In this document: positions 12,301-24,300 of the stretch, piece by piece | How positions within the stretch are numbered: position 1 is the stretch's first letter | How the letters are laid out: every line of letters starts with the position of its first letter | DNA from: Marthasterias glacialis | Lineage: Eukaryota; Echinodermata; Asteroidea; Forcipulatida; Asteriidae | Assembly (NCBI GenBank): GCA_911728455.2 | Contig: OU452227.1 | Span: 22,879,414 to 22,943,413, forward strand | Direction: 5' to 3' | DNA: 64,000 nt | Notes under the pieces: generated by a model | Seen by the model: only the letters and a program-made list of their open reading frames with translations | The model's database searches: none | Told to the model about the DNA's origin: nothing | Position numbers and translations under genes: made by a program

Positions 12301-15300
12301 ATGTTTTTATTTTTCATATTTTTTTTCAGGTTTATCGTCCCCGCTGTACAAACAATGAGGTGTACTGCCATAGGACAGCAGCGTGTCACCGGCCAAGTGT
12401 TGACTGCCAACAGGAAGCTAGCATTTGGAGCAAAACATGCGCTGATACCGGTCACTATAGTTTCAACCGCCGTGACTGTGTCAAGAGCTCGGATGGATCC
12501 TTAGAGGGCCGCTATCGCTTCACCTCCCTACCCCTCGACTACGACTTTGTGAGTGAAGTGTCCTACAGCATCAGTGCAGTCGGTCGCAACTTTCTGTCCC
12601 TTCCACGCTCTGAGCATATTGATGTAAAACAGGGCGACATCATTGGGTGGTACAACTCCAACAGTGGGAAGCTGGCTTACCAAACAGCAGATGCTGCACT
12701 TGACGGGCCCGAGTTCCGTCCAAGCACGTCCAACTACAACAGTCGACTGTCAGGCGGGTACATTGCCTACTCATCAGGGGCTTCAGTGCACAGTTATAAG
12801 CATGCTCTTAAGGCCCATGTAGTGCGGCCTTCCCACCTGCATGTGTTTCATAACTATACATGGGAGGCAAGCCGGAGAAACATCTCAGTGAATGCCAGTA
12901 ACAATCTGGCGTCAGGGATATGGGACATGCAACAAGAGATCAAGGTCATGGAAGTCGTTTCGCAACTTACATTTAATGCACCTTATTTGGGTGAGTGAAG
13001 CTTAGTAGTTTTTTCTTAGGTATTGACCCATATCACCTGACGTCATCATCACAATAATCTTGGTTGCGCCATTTTGGTGGTCAATGTCACTGAGTTATTC
13101 AGTGAAGTGCGCATTTTAGGAGATGCAGCGTTTACACGTAAACCTATTGACCACCAAAATGGTGAGCGTGGCACACAGCCGGCGCGTGTGACGTGCGTGC
13201 AAGGGGTCAATTCTTTAAAGTAATCAAACATCGTTATCAAGTGACTTGATATGCATGTCTATACACTAAACCGAGCAGCTCGTTCATCGTGGTTTACACC
13301 ATCGCAGCTATGGTCGCTGCACGCGCCCATCAGCTGCGCATCTGTACCAATCGTCATGGAGGATTCACAGTGCATGTGCGTCAAGGCGCGTGTGCGGCGG
13401 CCTAGCTGCAGCGGTGCAAACTACGACAGGCAAGCTGCTTGGGTTACTGTATACTTTTAGACATTGATGATACCTCTAATGAAAGAAGAGTATTACAACA
13501 GAGAGGTTCGAAACCCAGTCATGACAAGTGTCCTTGAGCAATCCATTTAACCATAAATTGCTTCTCTTAACCCAGGTGTATAAATGGGAATCTGAGAGGG
13601 CTGAGACGATAAAATGTTGGATTAACCCCTTAGCGCTAATAAGCAGCTTGAGATTGTATGCTCCCCAATAAAGGGGGTTGAGTAAGTTTGAGGAATGTTT
13701 TAAGTATGCCTGATGAACACGGATGATAATATTATTATACTCTAGTGTATGGGTAAAACACAAATACATTTGTTTATCCTCACTGCAAAGTTAACATCTG
13801 TTAAAGTCATGATAATGTATCTATTATTAATATATTGCATAAAACATTTAAAATATGAATTACATGATGGCCATGACATCCATAGACATTCAGATTTTCT
13901 ACTGAAAAATTCTTCACTAAGAAGAAATGGCTTTATCCTACAAAGATTTAAATCCAAGTCTTTGTTTGTCTTTCTTTAAAAATGATTCATTATCTTTGTA
14001 TGATGTTTATTTTAGCTGTGGTAACTGAGGAGCAGAGGCTCACCATCAACACCCATCTTGGGACGGAGGTTACATACCACTGGTTCTTTGGCAATGGAGA
14101 TGAGTACGTGTCGCAGGACAACTATGCCAACTACACTTGGATGGATGATGGAGTTTATAATATAACTCTGAGGGCCTATAATGACATCAGCCAAGATATA
14201 TATGAGGTGGGTTGTGCTTTCATCTCTCCCCTCTCAAAATCACTAGACTAATCCCCTTTTTTAATAAATACAGGCTTTAATAGTTTAATGGGTGTGATTT
14301 TAACTCCTGTTGGTATTGGAAGTTGACAAACTAGTTCCCTCAGCTTCGCCTCACAGGCATGCAACTTTTCAGCGGATCAGCTGATTTCCTCTTTTTTCTT
14401 CACTTTTAATGCCATTGAAAACTGAACAACACTGTACAAAGTTATGTGTGTTAGGCTGTTTCCTCGTTTTTAGAAATTTCAAAGTCGCACGTCTGGCCTC
14501 AGGAACTAGTTTGTCAACTTCTAATACCGCAGGGAGCTTATATCGACTGTCCACCCTCAAACCATGTTATATTTAATTTGTATATTATTCACTATACTAC
14601 TTTGTTGGTTGTCAAAAACCTCAACGTAATAGCTATTGGATGTGAACCTGGGTGGTTTTGAAAATCAATGTTGCTCCATTCCTTATCAGGGCAGGGCTTT
14701 GTGTCATGAACTTTCCAGCAATGTTCTTTCTTTACGAATGGTTTTAAAGTTTGCATGGTGGAGGTACAATAAGATGTTTTGCGGTGACACCATGTATTAG
14801 TCTTAGTGAGTGTGTGGCTCTGAAAAGAATGGGAGGTTTACTCAACGTTTCAAGTACAATGGTATTTACATATATAAGGTTTATGCAAAACTTTTGTTCA
14901 GTCATGTTTTGTGTGTGAAGTTCAAAAACAAATTTGTGAGAATTTCTTGCAAAAAAGATGAACACACAACGGATCTGTGTGAGGGCAGATTTTGCATAGT
15001 GTTCACATTTACATCGAGTACGTTATTTACCTCTTTTCCAGCCTTGGCTTTTAAGTTTCAAGAAGTTTTTGAGATTTATATAACTTGCTCTCTGCTTCCT
15101 TCCATAGCACTGGGTGGTCCTTCAGCATCGTATCCAAGGTTTTAATTGGACGGACTCTGAACCTAAATCCACATGGCCAGGTTATCCCATCACCCCAAAG
15201 ATCTTTGGTTCGGAGACAGTCATCAATTTTGGCATGGACCTAGGTGAGATATCCTTGCAAAAGCAAAACACAGATATTTTATCCTTGCATTTACAGTTTA

Positions 15301-18300
15301 TTACACCCTTGAGACAGAGGCTGGTTTTATAGAGGTGTTCTAAAGAGCACAGATTTGCGCAGCTTGAACAAAACATCTTGTGTAGCAAAATACTGGTTAC
15401 CAGCACTTAAAGGGAAAAATGTTAAAAACAGGATTTTTTTATGCATGGTCTTGTCACCATGAGTCTGATATGTTGAAAAAACAAGACTTAAAATAACAAA
15501 AAGTTATTGTAAACAAGAAAATAGAACTCTGAAACATAATCTTCACAATAATTTATTTGTCTGGTCCTGGGCCCCAGGACTTCAAGGACTTCAAGATGGA
15601 GGAACCTCTTGGGTATAAAACTTACAGAATCTGCTATTTTATTTATTTATTTATAAAAAAAATTTTTTTTAATCATCCACTCAGGAACAAATGTAACCTA
15701 CGAAATTGAAATAGGAGATGGAATTGTTCCTACACTCATCTTGTTCCACGATGAGGCATTAGACATCCCGATGCTTTTCTATGAACCCCCTGAGCCATCA
15801 ACAACAGCGGCACCAGTCTATGAACTGAACTGTACATTCGTCATGGACAATGTGACATTGGACGATGCTCCATTGAGCAATGACAACAGCTCTCTCTCTA
15901 GCAATGGTACTTTTGGCAATGGAACTTTTGGCAATGGAACTTTTGGCAATGGTACCTTTGGCAATGGTACCTTTGGCAATGAGACAATGATGGGTAATGA
16001 GACATCTTCTCTTAACAAGCCCAACGGATCAGTTGGTGGCAAGTGGGTATGTGTGAATGTAACAGTCAACGGGGCAAAAAGCAACGATGTTGGGGGACCT
16101 ACGGTTGATCCACCAAGGGATTTGTCAGATCGCCTTAGTGTGTTACACAATGGTAAGTTTTTTAAACGATGAAATATTTTTCAAGGGTGGCAGAAATTTC
16201 AAATAGTTTCTTTGTATTTACAGTCGACAGGGCAATGGTAAGTGCCTAGAAGGGTGAATTTAGCCTCAGACATGAGTTAAGTATCTTTCAAGCTATTTAA
16301 AATGAAAATCTCAAATTGTTTCTACAGAGAGTACTTAAAAGGCCAACGTTAAGTTCTTGATTTCTTTCACTACAGCGCGCTGCTGACAGCGGCTCTGTGA
16401 ATTACTTCATTTGCTGGAAAGCCGCTGCCAGGGGCTCGAAATTAACAAAATATTAAACAGTTCCGTCACAGCTGTACATTATATTCCGTAGTGAAAGAGT
16501 TAAATACAAATTAAGCATCAGAGATGAACTTAGTAAGTTTCAAGGTTGTTAAAAACCACAAAGTGATCCTTTGTATATGTACCAAACGGAAAACAGTGCA
16601 TTACAACCAAGAAATGTTGTGAAATTCTAAACTTGCCAAGAAGCAACAGTTGGCAGTTTTCTGTATTGCTCTTTTATTATAGCGTTTTTTTTTTCTCCTC
16701 CCATTTTCAGGTCTGACTGGAAGTGTGTATACAGTGTATGAAAATATAGGATACTATCCTGTAACTGTCAATGCTTCTAATAGGGTCAGCTGGGCCATGA
16801 TAACTTCCACTGCCGTGGTTCAGATTGAGATCACCAACTTCCACATCGTGGATCCACCCCCATTGAAATTTGGCGAAACGCAGATCGTCGGAGTAGGTTT
16901 TGACACTGGCACCAACTTGTCCTTCACAGGTAGTTTTGCAGAAAACACCCTGGATTTGACCAACAAAACGCTGTATCACATGGATGACATCCTTGGGGAG
17001 GGGTACATCATCATCGGTCCTGAGAAGTATGATGACAAAGGTTTCTACACATTGGAGTTGACTACTTGGAATCTGGTGAGCGGACCGATCACGGATTCTG
17101 TTGAGGTGCAAGTAGAGTACGCCATCAAGGACTTCATAATGGAAGTGTCTGAAATGTATATTATCCCATACACAACCATCTCCATAAGATTCGACATGAA
17201 GATTGGCTCCGATCTGACCATAGTTATGGATGCTGATGATGGCTGGTCCAAAGTATTCATTGACGAAGAGATGCGCCGCTCTCAGAACGACTACTACCTT
17301 GAATGGCACCAGTTTGGGGTTGCACGAGACTATAATATCACCATCCATGCAACTAGTGCTGTTAGTGATGAGCTTATCTGGATTGAAATCAAGGTGCAGA
17401 ACCCAGTGGAGTTTGTCGACATGACTGTCTACACACCTGGCTCTATCCCTTACATGGAAGTGGGTACCATCCGTTATGACTTTGCATATAACGGGGACCA
17501 GTCGATGCCTCCTACTGATGCTACAGTTGAATACTTCCTGGCCAATGGAATTGAACCAGTTAGGGACTTCCCCATAGCTGAAACTAACCCTGTTGTTCAT
17601 AACCTAAGTCTTGCTGACTATGGACCCTACTCCACGTTTGTCAACATCTCTAATCTGGTGAGCTGGATGAATTTCACAAAGGAGATTGAAATGGAGAGGC
17701 CAGTTCTGGGTTTAGTCGTAACCTGCAAAGTTCACCACTTGAGAGTCGGTCAAAAGGCCGTCCTAACTGCAACCATAGACTGGGGCTCTCGAGTCAAATG
17801 GATCTGGGACTTCAAAGACGGGGATGTAGTTGGTCTTGGAACGAAAGGGGCGCGGACACGCAGGCACAAATACAGGGACGAGGGCAGGTATTACGTGGAA
17901 TTGGTTGCCTACAACTTACTTGGGGAAGTTAAGTATACTCTCCCAGACCCAGTCATAGTGGAATATCCTGTAGAGGGCATGGAGTGGATTGGCAGAAAGC
18001 TAACGCGTCTATACGTTGCGCAGATCTATGCCCCCGTTACCTTCCACCTTCTGTTGGTCAACGATGTTCATTTTCCAACCGATGCTGAATATGAGATTGA
18101 CTATGGTGATGGTGAATTAATTGGGGCACGTGACCTGACCATGGACAATGCAGATAGCTCTAAAAACACAGATTTTCAGCTTCATGTCTTGAGCGAGACT
18201 CACTACTACGATACATGGGGAAACTACAACGTCACCATCCACATGTGGAATCATGTCAGTGATGTGACGCTCCTCTACGACATCTGGATCTATGAAACAA

Positions 18301-21300
18301 TCACCCAGTTGGAGAAGGAGATAAATTATAACGAGCTGATCATGGATGGAGACTACTCACCTGGCAATGAGACGCTGGACTTGGAGGGATTTGATGTTGG
18401 CAAGAACTACTTCAAACTCGAAGAGGCAATCGTTGCGAAGGCAACAATGGCATCTGGTACAGGTTTAACATACACCTGGGACTTTGGAGACATTTACTTT
18501 GAGCCGCCAGCAACAGCCACGCCTGGACCCACGACTATGGGGACCACAGAAACAACTACTCTAGTAGCTGCTACTACTCTTGCGCCAACCACCGCTCCTC
18601 AACCTTGCACCTATATCTACAGCGAGTGGGCCAGCCTCACCCTTGATCAGCTTACCTCAGAAGATGATGACAAAATAGCATTGATGGAGGCATCATTAAT
18701 ACCTAATTGCTCCTATGTTGAGGTGGTACAGAATGTTTCCATGACCCTAAATGGCACTGATGGTACATGGATTAACTCCACCGACGGAAACTCCACTGAT
18801 CTATACTGTGTCGAGGTAAACGCCACAAGTTCAAATCTCACCAACTCTGTTGGTCTTAATGACACAATCGGAGCCAATGGTACTACCATCTACTGTTTTA
18901 ATAGTAGTGATATTAACAGTACAGCTGCACCACCTGTATTTGAACTTGTTTGTGAGGTATCCCCCATTTACCTCGTTACACAGAGAGACTTGTGCATCAA
19001 ATATGACAATTTTCAAGGGGAGGAAGATTTTCTCTATAACATGACCCTTGTGGCTACTTTGAATTACACAAGAGCCTTTATCCTTAATTTAACCAATGTG
19101 AACAATTTCAACAATACCTACAACTTCACCAATGGGAGTGACAACAACTGGCTTGATGAGATTGACCCTCCCGATCTGAATATCACACTTCTGGACCTAG
19201 TGGATGCATTGAAGGAAAGTTACTGTCTGAATGCCCACGTTCTGACCGGCATTGCAGACCTTCTTCTCCGAAATAATTTCACCACAAACCCACCTGTTTG
19301 TGCCCCTCCCACTCCGCCGCCACCCACTACAACCCTGCCACCACCGACCACCACACCACCAACAGAACCTCCAGCCACATTCTCTCCCTGGGTTGTCCAG
19401 ACAACAGAGCCTAGAGCAATCTGGTGGTACACAAAGCGAGGGGTATACACCATCACCTTGAACGTCTCTAACCCTGTTCACTGGGTTGTGGTGACGAAAA
19501 CCATAGTGGTACAGCGCGGCATCTTCGACATGGAACTCTCTGACCACGGACCGCGTTCAAAAAATACCACCATTGAGTTTGAGCTGGACACAGGCAATGT
19601 GGGAACGGATGTCTGCTACTATGTTGACTTTCGTGACCAGCAGTCTGAAATCAACCCCATCGCCTTCTGGGGACACCGCAAAACATGTGAGGACAGATTC
19701 CCTGATGAGTTTGCGGATCCCCTGCTACGTTTCACAGAGGTCAGCAATGCTTACCTAGAGGGTCTTCTCTTGGCAGGGAGAAGTCCAAATATCACTCTCA
19801 CCAACGTCTTCCTGTCAGTCAATCAATTTAGAATCATCGTCCGTGCTCATAACAGGGTATCTGAACAGAATTTGTTCCTGCCAACTGCAGTCACTAAAGG
19901 ACCCTGCTTCTATCCAGAGGTAAGAGTGAAAGACAGGAACAACTGCGATCAATATTACCCTTTCTGTGATGAAGATGGGAATCGAGAGTACTACGCCTCC
20001 AAGGATGTTTACGTTTACTCGTTTGTCAAGATCAATTGTACATCAACACCCTACACAATGTACACATGGAGGTCATATGAAATTGACGACCAGGGCCAGG
20101 AGACAGAATTCTTTGAGCTAGGTGACACTGAGATGGCCGGTTTTACCCGCAGGGAGCTGGCTGTCAAGCAATTTGTTCTACCATACGGGGTCTACCGCTT
20201 TGAGCTCAACGTCTCCATGTGGGGAGAGCGTGGTGTGGAGTCTCTGGACTCAACCACAATCCGTGTGGTGCCTACTCCTCTTGTTGCCAAAATTTCGGGC
20301 GGATCAGAGCGTATCATCCGCTGGAACGATAAAGCAAGCATAGATGGATTCACCGATACATACGATCCAGACGTTGACCCTGCAGATCGTTCTGGAATCC
20401 GCTTTGTTTGGCTGTGCCGCAGAGAGCACGAAACATTTCAGGAATGGAATTGGGACTACACAGAGTTGATACAAGAAGGAGGCGTGAATGCATCTTTTAT
20501 CCATGAGAAAGGGGATGTAGGAGGATGTTTCGGACGGTATGGATATGACATGGCTGGATATGGAGGTACGAATTCCTTTAATCACAAAAAGAGAAAAATA
20601 AAGGCTTAGTTGTTATTATTTACTCTTACAAATTTAATTTTTTGCAATAACAAAATCAAATCGAATCATGATTATTTTGAAGTAAATTCTCACATTGCAA
20701 ATGTCCTTTTTTTTTTATTATTACAAGAAATTATGTCTAAACTAATGTCTTTTGCAATGGATAAAAATAGAACAAATTTTATAGTGTGAAGAGAATTGAT
20801 CTTACATGGTATCGTTCACAACCTCTTGCAACTTCTCTCTTATTTTGTCAAAGCAATCAGAACAACAACTGCAATTTCTTTTGGATTCACTACTATATAC
20901 AGCTACCGGTAACTCCTTCTACTAGCGCCATTGCTTTTTACTGACAACTTTTCTTTAATCCACCTGCTGTGCCTTCTGTCTGCTTTGTGCTCCTTGCTTT
21001 TCACTACCTACCAATTTTTCCGCTTACATTTATTTGCTTTCATTATTCTAATTTAAAAAAAAAAAAATTTCATGGAAGTCGCCAGACACACAAGGCCAGT
21101 AAGCCACTCAAGGTGTAGGCTTGGGTATCATCCATCAGAAGCCTGGCTGGTAGAGCAGAAAGCTCTACCTCGCCAACTTTTACAATATACTTGTATGATG
21201 TTTGATGTGTTGTCATACATACATGTAGCCTTTGAGAAATACTCAGCAAGGTTCTAAAGTTGAACCCATTACCACTTTTTACATTTATACAACTGGCCAT

Positions 21301-24300
21301 GTTTGTTTGGTCTGAAACCATTTTGCAACAGATACTTGTATTTTTGTTTGAATGTTTGTGTGTCATGTTTTTCAACTAGGCAAGTTGAATGAAACAGCAA
21401 GCCAGATGGAGATTGACACATACTACATGCATGAAGAGATGGTGTACGAACTGAAACTGATTATATTCAAGGATACCAGGCGGGCTGAGTTCACACAGAT
21501 CCTTTATGTTGCCACCGGTTCACCACCTCGTATGGAAATAAGGTTAGTACGTAATAAATAAATCTTGGCCCAGCCACTCAAGGCTTGGTTTAACCAATCA
21601 TTAAACCGTGGATCTGAGGTTATGAAGTTTTTTTCTTAATAACTGTCAGATTCTATAAATTTAATTCCATTTCTTCATATATTGATTGTATATATTTTGA
21701 TTTTTGGGTGAACAAAGAAAAATTGACTGGAGCGGGATTTGAACCTGCGACCACTGGTTTAACGTACCGATGGTTGCAGGTTCAAATCCTGCTCCAGTCA
21801 ATTTTTCTTTGTTCACCCAAAAATTGATTTAAAATGTACCCGGTCAGTTTCCCTTGTGATTTTTTGCTTGATATATATTTTGACTTAGATGAGCAATCTT
21901 GATAAAGTACATACATTTGTTGTTTCTATGCACAGAAGGAGTAACAAATAAGCAAATAAATGAGATAATAAAAGTGCATCCAGTGAAAGGTTTCTATCTT
22001 TGGTTTAAAACTCATTGCCATCAAACAAACCCCTCAAAAATCTCAGGTCTATTGACCCTTCTCACCTGCCGTCATCACCCACAATAAATATTTGTTGCTC
22101 CATATTGGGAGTCAGATTCAGACACAAACATGTAGTTCAGATACTGCATCATGTTGTTCCCGGCATTTTCATTTTGGTACATCCTTAATTCTTCCATGAA
22201 TTGACCCTGGTTATTTGTAACACTGGAACACTTTTAATCCCTCCACAGCTGTAAGACCAACTGTAAATCTAAGCTTAATCCAACAAGTCGCTTTGCTCTG
22301 GAGTCAAGGAATTTGGACTACAGACGAGGGATGATCCTGTTCTACAGGTGATGACAATACATGTGTGTCTTAGGAGGAGAGCATATGGAACTGGTCTTGC
22401 ATCTCTCTCCTTCAGAGATAGTTGTCTGTTTGTCCATTGTGTGTTTGTCCATTGTGTGTGTGGGTTGTCTGTTTGTGTGAGATCATTTTATGGTTGTACA
22501 CGCAGCCATTTTATTACGTCAAGTTTTATGTGTGTATGTTAAAATAATATCAAGTGACACACAAGTACAGCAAAATTTGCCATAGAGATACTACATCACT
22601 ACATCTAATAGACCAACTAACAAAAATGTAGAAAATACTCCATGTGTGTCTCCATTTTGTCCTAAATGCATGTCACATATTTTAATTTTGCCATACACTC
22701 AATATGTGTGGTATCAATCTGCCACGTCCACAGGAGGACACAGAATGCAGTTGAGCTCAGTGTTCGTTGGGTTCTACTTCTATGGTAAAGCAACCTCGCC
22801 CCAAAAAGAACAAGATTTTTTTTTTTAACAGAAATTTGGATGGATGAGGTTTGTCTCTGACTCTTGATACATTTTCTCTTGTTTCCCTCATTAGGTGGGA
22901 GATATACGGCATCATCACAGACGGATTCAAGACCACAATAGAGCTGATTGATACAAATGAGTGGCTGTCTTTCTCCGGGACTGGCAATGACAAGGCCAAC
23001 TTGGCAATCGATGCAGGGTTCTTTGCTGATGAGGCACGTTACAGAATCCGCATCTATTGTGACCGGTCTCCGGATTTCACCAACTTTGGTATGTTTTTAA
23101 TGACTCCATTGTGAGCAGGCTTTATGTGCAAAGTGTGGAACTGATTAACAAAAGAAACCATTTCTAGTAGTTCTTGCAGTTACGACTGTGTGAATGGTCT
23201 CTTTTTGAAGGAGTGTTAGCCCTAAGTGGAGCCGATGGTTTGTTGTCTCTTGAAGCTGAGCAGAGTATACTGTTTGAAACGTAGTGAATGAACCAACAGA
23301 TTTTCTCAGAGCCAATAGACCTTTATCATGGTGCGGCCATCTTGATTTTTTCCCATTCAAACCAATGTAACCAAACCGAGGCTGGAAGGGCAAATAGTCT
23401 GGTTCCTTTTAGTACAATGAATATGAGCATCTATTGCTGTTATTGGATACAGAGAACATGACCAAAATGGTGGCAGCATGATAAAGGTCTATACTCCTTC
23501 CAAAAGAGATTTACACGTGGTTGTACCTGCAAGAGTGACTTGAGGTGGTTACTTCCTGTCAGACACTGTCAAACATCGCTTCAAAGATGTCCTCACAATG
23601 CAGGATCTTAAAACAATCTGTAGACTTGCTAACATTTAACTCAACTAAAAAAATAATTTCTTGAAAAGGAAGCCTTTTCTTCTACATTACATGTCTCGAA
23701 TTGAATTAGCTTATTCAAGGCATCAAAAGATGCAACTTCCAATAGAAATGCACTTGTCCCGTTCCATCATCAGTGTCTTGAGTTCATCATCAGCATTCGT
23801 AGTGCCACTGTCCTCCAACATGGTTTTGGAAGGACACCCACAGTTGATGTTCCCATGGGTTGGTTTATCCTGGGTGTTGCAGACAGTGCCCAGCAAGTTG
23901 CAGCCTTCTTCCTGCTTCAACTTAGGGAGGTGGCCACAGTGGCAGAGCTAAAACTGAAAAGTGTTCAAGTGATGCACCTCTGGCTGTGGTCAGTGCATGG
24001 ATGGGAGACCACCCTTTGCATTTGCAGGCTTTGTGATGCTAGTCTTGGACATGATGATCCTCTGAAATCATCAGTTCCACATCTTCAGTGGCCTGTCTTG
24101 GGCCTTGTTGTTGGCGATTTCCCATAAAATAAATAAAAATCTTTAGTATGATTTAGCTGATCTGTCCAGAGTCTTTTGGTTGAGGAAATAAAGGCACATC
24201 AATCTGTGAAGGAAAGTCAAATAAATAATTATGTTCACTTTGCTGTTGGAAACCAGTATGATAATAAAACTATAACAATCATGTATCCTCCCATTTCAGG

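Noticed and set aside
16707..17600. 297-codon open frame on the minus strand
   Set aside because: Lies wholly opposite exon 15 of the polycystin gene; the + strand frame encodes recognisable PKD repeats, so this is a shadow.
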